Shown in pieces: positions 33,128-42,900 of a DNA stretch of 64,000 nt (position 1 is its first letter; every line of letters begins with the position of its first letter). The DNA comes from JAIQFL01 sp035501495. Its GTDB lineage: Bacteria; Acidobacteriota; Terriglobia; Bryobacterales; Bryobacteraceae. Location of the stretch: assembly GCA_035501495.1 (NCBI GenBank), contig DATJWB010000253.1, positions 5,280-69,279 of the forward strand, read 5' to 3'. The notes below the pieces were generated by a model, which searched no databases, was not told where the DNA came from, and worked only from the letters and a program-made list of their open reading frames with translations. Made by a program: the position numbers and the translations under genes.

Positions 33128-34657
33128 GTGCACACCCTTGGCAACACCATTCCGGAGATCCTCGAAACACTCCACATTGAACCGCTGAATTCCGGCGCCT
33201 GCTGCGGCGACTGGATCCCACGCCCTTCGGGTCCGGAACTGGAATCGCGCAATCCCGCCACCGGCGACGTCCTGGCCAAGGTGCAGATGGCGGGCCCCCA
33301 AGACTACGAGTACGTCATGGAACGCGCATCGGAGGCTTTCCTGAACTGGCGCATGGTGCCGGCCCCCAGACGCGGCGACATCGTGCGGGAAGTCGCCAAC
33401 GAGTTGCGCGCCCACAAGTCGGATCTGGGAGCCCTGGTCACCTTGGAAATGGGCAAGATCCTGGCGGAAGGATTAGGCGAAGTCCAGGAGATGATCGATA
33501 TCGCGGACTTCGCAGTCGGGCTTTCCCGTCAGCTCTACGGACTCACCATGCACAGTGAACGTCCCGGGCACCGGATGTACGAACAGTGGCACCCCCTGGG
33601 CGTGGTCGGGATCATCAGCGCGTTCAACTTTCCGGTCGCGGTGTGGTCCTGGAACGCCATGATTGCGGCGGTTTGCGGAGATTGCGTCCTGTGGCGGCCG
33701 TCCTCGGAAACGCCCCTCACCGCCATCGCGGTCCAAAAGATCTGCAACCGGGTGCTCGACCGGCATGGGCTGAAGGGGGTGTTCAACCTGGTGATCGGGC
33801 CCAGCCGGCCCATCGGCGAGGCTCTAATCCGCGACCGGCGCATTCCGTTAATCAGCTTCACGGGCTCGACGGAGGTGGGGCGGCACGTCTCGGCGGTGGT
33901 CGCCGAACGGCTGGGGCGCAGCATTCTGGAACTCGGAGGCAACAATGGCATCATCGTCATGGATGACGCTAATCCCGACCTGGTGCTGCGCGCGGTCCTG
34001 TTCGGCGCGGTGGGAACCGCCGGCCAACGGTGTACGACCACGCGGCGCCTGTTTCTCCAGAGGGGCATCGCGCCGAAGATTACCGAGGCGCTGCTGAAAG
34101 CCTACCGGCAGGTTCGGATCGGTGACCCGATGGAGGAGGCCACCCTCATGGGTCCGCTGGTGAACCGCCGGGCGGTGGACGACATGATGACCGGCATCGA
34201 GCGCATCCGTCAACAAGGCGGCGAGATTCTGTCGGGCGGCGAGCGCATGCTGGGGTGCTTCGTTCAGCCCACGCTGGTCCGCGCCAGGCCCGAAATGCCG
34301 ATCCTGAAGGAGGAGATCTTCGCGCCGATTCTCTACCTGATCGAATTCGACGATCTGGACCAGGCTATCCATTGGCACAACGACGTGCCGCAAGGCTTGT
34401 CGTCGGCCATGTTCACCACCAGCCTGATTTCCTCGGAGACGTTTCTGAGTCATCGCGGCAGCGACTGCGGAATCGCCAACGTCAATATCGGCACCAGCGG
34501 CGCGGAGATCGGCGGCGCATTTGGCGGAGAGAAGGATACCGGCGGCGGCCGCGAGTCCGGCAGCGACGCCTGGAAAGCCTACATGCGCAGGCAGACCAAT
34601 ACCATCAACTGGTCAACCCAGTTGCCCCTGGCGCAAGGGATCCAGTTTCTCGTATAG
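33128..34657 (+). CDS. ALDH7-type aldehyde dehydrogenase (aminoadipate-semialdehyde dehydrogenase-like)
   Basis: A 509-residue NAD-dependent aldehyde dehydrogenase. LELGGNNGIIV with Glu268 and GTAGQRCTTTRRL with catalytic Cys302 are the signature segments of the ALDH7/antiquitin group, which oxidises alpha-aminoadipate semialdehyde in lysine breakdown; AFNFPVAVWSWN and ISFTGSTEVG are cofactor-binding segments. No other lysine-degradation genes are nearby, so another aldehyde is possible. The GTG start fits the usual family length. A -10 box lies 6 bases ahead, and the terminator-like repeat copy at 34670-34719 follows 12 bases after the stop. Confidence 0.93.
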   Translation: MHTLGNTIPEILETLHIEPLNSGACCGDWIPRPSGPELESRNPATGDVLAKVQMAGPQDYEYVMERASEAFLNWRMVPAPRRGDIVREVANELRAHKSDLGALVTLEMGKILAEGLGEVQEMIDIADFAVGLSRQLYGLTMHSERPGHRMYEQWHPLGVVGIISAFNFPVAVWSWNAMIAAVCGDCVLWRPSSETPLTAIAVQKICNRVLDRHGLKGVFNLVIGPSRPIGEALIRDRRIPLISFTGSTEVGRHVSAVVAERLGRSILELGGNNGIIVMDDANPDLVLRAVLFGAVGTAGQRCTTTRRLFLQRGIAPKITEALLKAYRQVRIGDPMEEATLMGPLVNRRAVDDMMTGIERIRQQGGEILSGGERMLGCFVQPTLVRARPEMPILKEEIFAPILYLIEFDDLDQAIHWHNDVPQGLSSAMFTTSLISSETFLSHRGSDCGIANVNIGTSGAEIGGAFGGEKDTGGGRESGSDAWKAYMRRQTNTINWSTQLPLAQGIQFLV

Positions 34658-34669
34658 CCCGCCGCCACG

Positions 34670-34719
34670 GTGGCGCGGGCACTCCTGCCTGCCGTCGGCA
34701 CTTCTCCGACGCTTTTTGG
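34670..34719 (+). repeat. Dispersed terminator-like repeat, copy A
   Basis: Begins GTGGCGCGGGCAC and ends GCTTTTTGG. Stem 1 pairs GCGGGCA (34675-34681) with TGCCTGC (34686-34692) around a four-base loop. Stem 2 pairs GTCGG (34694-34698) with CCGAC (34706-34710) and is followed by a TTTTT run at 34713-34717. It is placed just after the aldehyde dehydrogenase stop, so it can act as its transcription terminator. Copies B and C lie at 43579 and 46710. Confidence 0.75.
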
Positions 34720-34803
34720 CCGCCTCGAACGCCTGTGCCCGCGAAGAGGTTTTCCGCGAACGACCCCCTATCGTGTCGATCGCCGCCATGTACCATAGAG
34801 TCC

Positions 34804-37278
34804 ATGGGATCCGTCTGGAGAGACTTGAAGTATGGGCTTCGTACGCTCGTCCGCAGCCCGGGATTTACAATTGTTGCCGTCATTTCTCTAGCCCTCGGCA
34901 TCGGCGCCAACACCGCGATCTTCACCCTGACCAATGCCGTTTTCCTGAACCCTCTGCCGGTGACCGATCCGTCGCGGGTGCTGGAGGTCTTTACCGTCGA
35001 CCACGCAACCACCACCACCCTGGCCAACCTGCAGCGCACGCCGATGTCCTTCCTCAACTACAAGGACTTTCGCGATCAGAGCAACGTCTTCGACGGGGTG
35101 GCGGCCTACATCTTCACGGGCCTGACACTGACCGGACGGGGCGACCCCAAACCGGAAACCGGCATGCTTGTTTCCGCGAACTACTTCGACGTGCTCGGCG
35201 TCAAGCCTGCCATGGGGCGCACCTTCTTCCGCGACGAAGATCGCGCCGATGGCGGGAACACCGTCACGGTGTTGAGTTACAGCCTCTGGGTGCAACTCTT
35301 CGGCGCGGATCCATCGGCAATCGGCAAGACGGTGGAGTTCAACTCCATCCCATACACCGTCGTCGGGATTATGCCGCCCGAGTTCAAGGGCACTCAAACC
35401 TTGGTCAACCCGGAGCTGGCGTGGATCCCCATGAGCATGCACGCCCAGGCTTTGCCCGGACAACTGGAAGCGCTGTTCAACGAGCGCCGCATGCGGATGA
35501 TCAACGTGTTCGGCCGTCTCAAGCCCGGCATGGGTGAGGCTCAGGCGCTGTCGCAACTCCAGGCCATTGCGGCGAACCTGGAAAGGGAATACCCGCGCGC
35601 CAATCGGGGACGCAGCGTGGAAGTGTCGTCGCTGGCCGAAGCTGCCTTGGGATTCCTGCCCCGCAACCAACTGGTGACCGCGGGCATCGCGCTGAGTGCG
35701 GTGGTGGCGCTCGTACTGCTGATCGCCTGCGTGAATCTGGCCAATCTGCAATTGGCGCGGGCTGCCCGGCGTACGCGGGAAATGGCGGTCCGAACCGCGG
35801 TGGGTGCCGAACGAGGCCGCCTGGTGCGCCAACTCCTGACCGAGAGCCTGGTGATTTCGCTTGCCGGTGGTGTGGCGGGCCTGGTGCTTGGCTGGGGCGG
35901 CTCGCAGTTGCTGTGGTCGTTCCGTCCCGCGGGACTCGGGCAGAACAGCCTTCCCGTGTCGCTCGACTGGCGGGTGTTTCTGTTCACCGCGGGGATGACG
36001 GTCTTCACCGGGATTCTCTTTGGACTCGCCCCCGCTTTGCGCACTTCCATGTCGAACCTGGCCGAGGTCCTGAAATCGGGCGGCCGCGGCGGAAACGAGG
36101 CCTTTGCGCGCAACCGCCTGCGAAGCGTGCTGGTGATTTGCGAGGTTTCCCTGGCCCTGATCTCTCTCACCGGCGCCGGACTGCTGATCCGCAGCATGGA
36201 CGCCGTCCAGAAGATCAATCCCGGATTTGAGACGCACAACCTCTTCGTGGTCAACTTCGATACTTCGCCGCAACACTTCGCTCCGGAAAAGGGCGTGGAG
36301 TTCCTCCATTCCGTACTCGAGAAAGCGAAGTCCGTGCCCGGCGTACGCTCCGTCGCCCTGGCCAACAGCCGGCCCCTCACCGGGGGCCTGCTGGCAACCC
36401 TTCTTGCCGAGGGTCAGGAAAGCGATCCAAACCAGCGCGGCACTCTGACGTTGACGGTCTCCGTCTCGCCCGCCTATTTCGACACCATGCGAATTCCTCT
36501 GCTCGAGGGGCGCGGGTTCACCGATTTCGACCGTCAGGGCTCGAAGCACGTTGCGATCGTCAGCGAAGCCATGGCGCGGCATTTCTGGCCGGGGCAAAGC
36601 GCCATCGGGAAGCGGTTTCACTATGCCGTCGATAACGACTACCGCGAAGTGGTGGGCGTGTGTGCCAACACCGCAACCGTGACCATCGGCGAGCAGCCCC
36701 AGCCTGTCGCGTACGCCCCAATCGACCAATACTTCAGCGCACTGGCAGTGCTCCACGTGCGTACCGATGGCAACCCGGAAGCGGTGATGCCCTCCGTTAT
36801 CCGGCAGGTGCAGTCGTTGAATTCGAACATGGCTCTCACCAACCCGAACACCGTGCAGGAACTCATCGCGCTCGGATTATGGGCGCCTCGCGTCGCTGCC
36901 GCGCTGTTTGGCATCTTCGGCCTGCTTGGATTGGTGCTGGCTTCCGTCGGAATCTACGGCGTGATGGCCTACATGGTAGCGCAGCGCACCAACGAAATCG
37001 GCCTCCGAATGGCGCTGGGCGCTCGGCCGGCGGATGTTTCCCGATTGGTCGTGGGGCAAGGAATGCGTATGGTGGGGATCGGGATCGCGTTTGGAATCGC
37101 CAGCGGGCTCGCGGTGACCAGGCTCATGGCCAACCTCCTGTTCAACGTTCCCACATACGATCCGATTTCCTTTGGAGCGGTGAGTCTGCTGGTGGCCTTC
37201 GTGGCTTTCATTGCCGGCTGGATTCCGGCGAGACGGGCATCTCACATCGACCCAGTCCTGGCGCTGCGGCAGGAGTAG
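34804..37278 (+). CDS. ABC-permease-like (ADOP/MacB-type) membrane protein
   Basis: An 824-residue protein of the acidobacterial duplicated orphan permease group. MGSVWRDLKYGLRTLVRSPGFT is the typical start; the first helix is at about 20-45, and a periplasmic MacB_PCD domain runs to about 255. FtsX-like helices follow, then a second PCD plus FtsX unit; the protein ends in the motif PARRASHIDPVLALRQE. It has no ATPase domain, so it needs a separate MacB-like ATPase or none. Unlike the copy at 44048 it lacks the N-terminal PadR-linked helical region and has no PadR gene beside it. The ATG at 34804 is 7 bases after a TACCAT -10-like box; the reading frame upstream is not ADOP-like. Confidence 0.88.
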   Translation: MGSVWRDLKYGLRTLVRSPGFTIVAVISLALGIGANTAIFTLTNAVFLNPLPVTDPSRVLEVFTVDHATTTTLANLQRTPMSFLNYKDFRDQSNVFDGVAAYIFTGLTLTGRGDPKPETGMLVSANYFDVLGVKPAMGRTFFRDEDRADGGNTVTVLSYSLWVQLFGADPSAIGKTVEFNSIPYTVVGIMPPEFKGTQTLVNPELAWIPMSMHAQALPGQLEALFNERRMRMINVFGRLKPGMGEAQALSQLQAIAANLEREYPRANRGRSVEVSSLAEAALGFLPRNQLVTAGIALSAVVALVLLIACVNLANLQLARAARRTREMAVRTAVGAERGRLVRQLLTESLVISLAGGVAGLVLGWGGSQLLWSFRPAGLGQNSLPVSLDWRVFLFTAGMTVFTGILFGLAPALRTSMSNLAEVLKSGGRGGNEAFARNRLRSVLVICEVSLALISLTGAGLLIRSMDAVQKINPGFETHNLFVVNFDTSPQHFAPEKGVEFLHSVLEKAKSVPGVRSVALANSRPLTGGLLATLLAEGQESDPNQRGTLTLTVSVSPAYFDTMRIPLLEGRGFTDFDRQGSKHVAIVSEAMARHFWPGQSAIGKRFHYAVDNDYREVVGVCANTATVTIGEQPQPVAYAPIDQYFSALAVLHVRTDGNPEAVMPSVIRQVQSLNSNMALTNPNTVQELIALGLWAPRVAAALFGIFGLLGLVLASVGIYGVMAYMVAQRTNEIGLRMALGARPADVSRLVVGQGMRMVGIGIAFGIASGLAVTRLMANLLFNVPTYDPISFGAVSLLVAFVAFIAGWIPARRASHIDPVLALRQE

Positions 37279-37284
37279 AAAAAA

Positions 37285-37320
37285 GGACAGGCGAGGTGTG
37301 GCGCCAGCCTCGGCCTGTCC
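37285..37320 (-). terminator. Intrinsic terminator of the His/Tyr-rich protein gene
   Basis: GGACAGGC (37285-37292) pairs with GCCTGTCC (37313-37320), with an inner GAGG/CCTC pair and one bulged base. On the minus strand the stem is followed by a T-run (six A at 37279-37284 on the + strand). It lies between the convergent ADOP gene and the minus-strand gene, so it may stop both. Confidence 0.75.
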
Positions 37321-37341
37321 AACCGGTTACGGGGTTACGGC

Positions 37342-37713
37342 TTAGTGATGATGCTCGTGGCCGCCGCCGTGTCCCACTACATGACCACCCTCATGACCGT
37401 GCAACTCGTGGCCGTGGAACTCGTGACCGCGGAACCCGTGGTCAAAATCATGATCGTGTCCGCCCCAGCCAAACCCGTAATAAGGAGCAACGTAACCCGG
37501 GTTGTAGTATGGCGCCGGGTAACCGTACGAGTAATCATACGGGTAAGCGTACGGATTGTATCCGTATGCATACGGGTCTACCGGGTAGGTGTAAACAGGC
37601 GGCGCGATACCAACTCCTACATGGAAGTGCACCCGCGCGCTTGCCTGAGGCGGCATAGCCAGCATCAGGATGCCGGCCAAAGTGGCAGCGCAAAGACCCA
37701 ATCTCTTGATCAT
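37342..37713 (-). CDS. Secreted His/Tyr-rich small protein
   Basis: A 123-residue protein. The signal peptide (MIKRLGLCAATLAGILMLAMPPQASA) is followed by a Tyr/Pro-rich stretch (VDPYAYGYNPYAYPYDYSYGYP) and a C-terminal His/Gly-rich tract with about twenty His, ending HEHHH. It has no enzyme motifs; the composition suggests a metal-binding or cell-surface structural protein. GGAGGTGG stands just ahead of the ATG at 37713; the frame continues upstream but without a plausible start. It ends before the intrinsic terminator at 37285-37320. Confidence 0.75.
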   Translation of the reverse strand: MIKRLGLCAATLAGILMLAMPPQASARVHFHVGVGIAPPVYTYPVDPYAYGYNPYAYPYDYSYGYPAPYYNPGYVAPYYGFGWGGHDHDFDHGFRGHEFHGHELHGHEGGHVVGHGGGHEHHH

Positions 37714-37802
37714 TTTCCACCTCCAATACATTGGATGTCGGAGCGGGAGGCGATACTGTAAATGCTCGTCAACGAGAAGCCCGTTTTCGAACGTGCGCCT
37801 TT

Positions 37803-39722
37803 TCACCGTCCGAAATGCGCGGCCAAACGGGCGGCGATCGTTGGATCCACATCGGCGTGCGCTGCTCGTGCGGCCTGTACTTCCGCCCACGCCTCTTCGT
37901 AGCGCGCCAACGCGTACAGCGCCGCCGCGCGCCCCGCGTGAGCCGGCCCGAAATCCGGCTGCAGGCGCAGGGCCGCGTCGAAGGACTCGACTGCCTCCAG
38001 GTTCCGGCCGGATGCCGCTCGCACCAGGCCCAGGTCGAAATGCGCTTCGACGTTCGACGGGTCGCAGCGGACCGCGGCGGCAAACTCTCGTCCGGCGTCC
38101 TCATCCCGGCCGGCCTGCGCCATCAGCACACCCAAACCGGTATGCGCGCGCGAAAGCTTGGGATCGATTTCGAGTGCCCGCCGGAATTCCGACATGGCCC
38201 GTTCCGGCCGCTGCTCTTGGGTCAGAATCAAGCCGGCGTATGTGTGGGCTAAGGCGTTGGCCGGCCGGTAGTGCATTCCTTCCTCAAAGCTCGACAGCGC
38301 GCCGGCCAGGTCGCCCTGCCGGAATTCGCGCTCTCCCTTCGCGAAGTTCGCCTGTGCGTAGTTTTCCTCGCCGTGGCGGTCGCCCGGTTTGATGCGAAGG
38401 GTCTCGCGGTAGTGCGCCAGGGCCTCTTCGAATTGTCCGCGCCGGTCCAATTCCACTCCAAGGTTGTCGTGGGCCACGAAGTTGTCATGCGTCACTTCCA
38501 GTGCGTGCGTGAATAGTGTGACCCCGTCTTGCCAATAGTGAATCTGGCGCCAGGTGAACCCTGCGCACACAACCAACACCAGCGCTGCTGCCGCGGCCGC
38601 CAGCCGCGCCGATACCGCCGAACGAGCCGCGATGACCCTGCATTCCCACGTGACCGCCATCAACAACCCGATCATCGGCACATACAGGTACCGGTCGGCC
38701 ATGGCCTGCATGCCCACCTGCACGATCCCGATCACCGGCAGCAAGCTCAGCAGGTACCAAAGCCATCCCGCGGTCAGCCACGGACGATCGCGGCGCACGG
38801 CCAGAGTTGCCCAGGTGATTGCGGCCAGCACGGCGAGACTTCCCCACACTTCCCACACGGGAATTCCACCCGGCGGAAACGGGTAGAAGACCGCAAGATT
38901 CGTCGGCCACACCGTCTTTCCCAGGTAACGGACGTATGACACCACTGCGTTCTCCAGGCGGAGCCCGAGCGGCAGTTGTTCGATGGCGGCTACCGATCCG
39001 CCCCGCGCCTGCGCCCACATGGCCGCCGACGCAGCACCCGCCGAGAGCACCAGCATCGGCACCTTCTCCCACAGCAACCGCCGCCACGTCTCCTTCCGGC
39101 CCAGCGGCCACCAGTCGAGGAGCAGCAGCAACACCGGAATCGTCACCAGCATCGGTTTCGACAGCAGTCCCGCGGCGAACAGCCCGAGCGTGAGGCAATA
39201 TCGGGCGGCGCCCGGTTTCCGCACATAGGCGCTATAGGCGATCAGGGTGAGCATCCAGAACAGGGTGCTGAGCACGTCCTTGCGCTCGGCCACCCAGGCC
39301 ACCGATTCCACGTGCGCCGGATGGAGTCCGAACAGCAGGGCCACACATGCCGCTTTCCCGCGAGAACCGGCCGCGCCGCTCAGCCACAGGAACAGCAACA
39401 CCGCGTTGGCGGCGTGCAGGAGCAGGCTGGTGAAATGGTGCCCCGCGGGCGCGAGCCCGAACAACTGGCAATCGAGTGCGTGCGAGAGCCACGTCAGCGG
39501 ATGCCAGTTGCTCGCGTGCGCCGTGGCGAACGCCCACGCGGCGTTGCGCACCGAGAGTCCGGTGCTCACGTGTGGGTTTTCGGTGACGTATTCCGGGTCG
39601 TCATAGCCCGTGAAACCGTTGTGCAGCGCGGGGGAGAAGCACGCGAACACGATCGCCGCGAGCAACACACAGATCGACGCCAGGCCTGCTGTCCCGAAGG
39701 TCTTTGCTGCCGGCGTGGTCAC
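37803..39722 (-). CDS. TMTC-like membrane protein with TPR repeats
   Basis: A 639-residue protein. The N-terminal half (about 12-395) has around ten membrane helices with the first luminal-loop motif GYDDPEYVTENPHV, which matches the acidic DD motif of GT-C O-mannosyltransferases and human TMTC proteins, and HPAHVESVAWVAERKD, a typical second motif. The C-terminal half (about 420-630) carries TPR repeats, for example LRIKPGDRHGEENYAQANFAKGE and ALEIDPKLSRAHTGLGVLMAQAG. Probably it glycosylates exported proteins, using lipid-linked sugar; the substrate is unknown. The Met at 39722 gives a short basic N-terminus before the first helix. Confidence 0.83.
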   Translation of the reverse strand: MTTPAAKTFGTAGLASICVLLAAIVFACFSPALHNGFTGYDDPEYVTENPHVSTGLSVRNAAWAFATAHASNWHPLTWLSHALDCQLFGLAPAGHHFTSLLLHAANAVLLFLWLSGAAGSRGKAACVALLFGLHPAHVESVAWVAERKDVLSTLFWMLTLIAYSAYVRKPGAARYCLTLGLFAAGLLSKPMLVTIPVLLLLLDWWPLGRKETWRRLLWEKVPMLVLSAGAASAAMWAQARGGSVAAIEQLPLGLRLENAVVSYVRYLGKTVWPTNLAVFYPFPPGGIPVWEVWGSLAVLAAITWATLAVRRDRPWLTAGWLWYLLSLLPVIGIVQVGMQAMADRYLYVPMIGLLMAVTWECRVIAARSAVSARLAAAAAALVLVVCAGFTWRQIHYWQDGVTLFTHALEVTHDNFVAHDNLGVELDRRGQFEEALAHYRETLRIKPGDRHGEENYAQANFAKGEREFRQGDLAGALSSFEEGMHYRPANALAHTYAGLILTQEQRPERAMSEFRRALEIDPKLSRAHTGLGVLMAQAGRDEDAGREFAAAVRCDPSNVEAHFDLGLVRAASGRNLEAVESFDAALRLQPDFGPAHAGRAAALYALARYEEAWAEVQAARAAHADVDPTIAARLAAHFGR

Positions 39723-39904
39723 CCAGGGCCCATCTTAGCCGATTCTGGTCCGGAGCGGATTTCGGCATACGTTGTCTCACTATACGGAACACAGTATGCG
39801 TAAGTCTTTATGTTTAGCGATAAATTTTCAAAATTAGGGGATGAATTCGGGCGGCTTTTGTGGTAAAACTTACCCTAAGGTCTCGCAGTCGAAAGGATCA
39901 ACCT

Positions 39905-42900
39905 ATGCCCCGTTGCGTTGCGTTTACCCTGGTGCTTCTCATGGTCTGTCTACCCCTTGCCGGGCAGACTGGTCTCGGATCGATCACAGGAGAGGTCGTC
40001 GACCCCACCGGAGCCAATCTTCCTCGCGCCAACCTCAAGCTGGTAGAAATCTCCACCCAAACGGCCTTCTCCACGGCCGCCAACGGCGAAGGCATTTTCA
40101 TTTTCCCGTCCGTTGCGGTGGGCCACTACTCTTTGACCATCAGCGCTCCGGGGTTTCGCGACCGGAAACTCGACAATCTGGACATCAGCGCGTATCAGCA
40201 GCTATCGTTGGGGAAATTGACCCTGGAGGTCGGCCAGGGGCCGGTGGAAACGGTCAACGTCACCGCGCAGCAGGACTTGGTGAAGGACTCCGCCACCCGC
40301 ATGGATGCCATCGAGGCCGGGCAGGTTCACGACATGCCACTGGCCGGACGAAACTGGGTCACGCTGCTCAAGGTCGTCCCTGGCGCCAATGCGATTGCTT
40401 CCACCAACAACAGCATCGCCTTTAACGGGCGCGAATACACGGCCACGGGCTACGCCGATTTCCGCATCAACGGCAAGCCGGTGGGATCGACGCAGGTGAA
40501 CCTGGATGGCGGCAGCATTGTCGATCAGGGCAGCGATGCCAAGACCACGGTCGCTCCCAGCGCCGAATCGATCGAAGAGGTTTCGGTTCTTACGAACAAT
40601 TTCCAGGCGCAGTACGGATACCGCGCGGGCAACGTGATCAACGTGATCACCAAGTCGGGCACCAACACCTTCCACGGAATGGGCTTCGACGATTTCCGGA
40701 ACGAGGACCTCAACGCCAATAGCTGGTCGAACAACTGCGTGGCTTGCGGCACGGCGATTCCCCGTCCGAAGTATCGCTACAACTACGTGGGCGGCAACCT
40801 GGGCGGTCCGGTCAAAAAGAACAAGCTGTTCTTCTTCTATAACTACGAAAACTTCATTCAGACCACCCCCACGAATACCACGCAGAGCCGCACGCCCACC
40901 GACATGGAACGCCAGGGAGACTTCTCCCAAACCATCAACCCGAGCACCGGCAAACAGCAGGTGATCTACCAGCCCGGCACACAGCTCACCAACGGCGCCA
41001 ACGGCATTCCCTTCCCCGGAAACGTGATCCCGGCCTCCATGATCAACCCGCTGGGCACCAACGTGATGAAGCTGTTTCCCGAGCCCAACCTGGTCGGCAG
41101 CCTTTCGGTCAACTACAATTTCGAATCGCAGACCACTATGCCGCGGTGGGACATGACCGGCAAAGTGGATTACAACATCAGTTCCAACATGCGCCTCTCC
41201 GGGCGATACACGGAGGATGGCGGCACCGAAGCCGGCCCCAACATCAACATCACGTCCGGAAACCTCGCGGATGCCATTCTCAAGCGCCCTCGCCCGGACC
41301 GCGCCGCCGCAGGCACCTATACCTGGACGCTCTCCCCGAACTTCGTGATGGACGCCATCGTCGCCTGGAGTTTCGACCGCGTGGACTGGATCCTGGTCAA
41401 TCCGACGAAGCTCACCAAACAGGCGACCGGGCTGGAAGGTCTACCGCTGGCGTACAAGCCGACCAACGACATCCTGCCGGCGATGACTTTCGGGACCTAT
41501 CCGAACTTCGCTTTTCCGCGAACTCCCGCGGACTCCTATACGAACGAGTATCAACTTTCGAGCAACTTCACCTGGTCGAAGGGGACGCACATCATCAAGT
41601 TCGGCATCCTGCACATCCGCAACTACAAGAACGAAGACGACAGCAGCGGACCCGGAGCCGGCAACGACAAGGGCACTTTCGATTTCTCGCCCAACGCCAA
41701 CAGCCCGTTCGACACCGGCTACGGACCTTCCAACCTCCTGCTGGGATCTCTGAACAGCTTCACGCAAACCCAGTACATCGCCCACAAAGACGCCGCTTAT
41801 GAGGACACCGACTTCTACATCCAGGACACCTGGAAGGTGAAGCACAACCTCACGCTCGATTACGGCGTCCGCGTTTACCACATGCCCTCGCAGCACGAAC
41901 TCAATCCTGCCAATACCAACGATGCCACCTTCGTGCCGAGCCTGTGGAACCCGGCCAACGCGCCGCGCCTCTACGTGCTCGATCCCGCCAATACCAAGCT
42001 GGTGATCGATCCGGCGAATCCGAACAACCCTCTGCCCGCGACCCTGACGAACATCCTCAAGTACACCATCGTTCCCGGCTCGGGCAATCCGCGTGATGGC
42101 GTCGCACCCTTCGGCACCAACGGCATCGGGAACAACGGCATACTCGATCCCAAATTCCTGCTGTTCGCACCGCGGGGCGGGTTTGCGTGGTCGCCCTTCG
42201 ACAGCGATAAGACCGTCATCCGCGGCGGCTTCGGCTGGGGCTACAACCGGCCCAACATCGCCCAGGCGCTCAACGCCTTCGAGAACGGCAACGCCGGACA
42301 GACCAGCATCGTGCTCACCAGCCTGGCGACGCTGCAATCCGCAGGCAACGTGAGCCCCATCGGGATTCTCAGCCTGGGCGCGACCGACACCTCCAGCCGC
42401 AAGGTGCCCACCATCTACGACTACAGCCTCTCCGTGCAGCGCCTGTTGCCCGGCCAGATGCTCCTGGACGTGGCGTACGTGGGCAACCAGCAGCGCCATC
42501 AGCCCCTGCAGTTCAACCTGAACGCCGTGCCGCTGGGATCTGCCTACAACCCGGCCTATGCCGATCCGAGCAACCCCGGCAGCAATTTCGCCGGCACGGT
42601 CTCGGCGAGCAATCCGGGCCCGCTGCCCGGCAGCAACGCCGCGGATCCCTCGATCTTGCGCCCGTATCCCGGATACAACTCGCTCACCATGAACGAGAAC
42701 AGCGGCAATGCGCACTACAACTCGATGCAGGTCACGGTGGCCAAGCGCTTGAGCCACGGCCTCTCGTTTCAGTCGGCGTACACGCTGGCCAAGACCGCGG
42801 GCAACCTCGAGAATCAAGGCTTGTTCAGTTCCAATTGGCAGGCGTACACCGGCTATGTGTTAGCCAACGATCGCAGGCACGTGTTCACGACCAGCTACTC

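Noticed and set aside
34888..36756. 622-codon minus-strand frame
   Set aside because: Fully inside the ADOP gene; no fold or motif, typical of antisense to GC-rich coding sequence.
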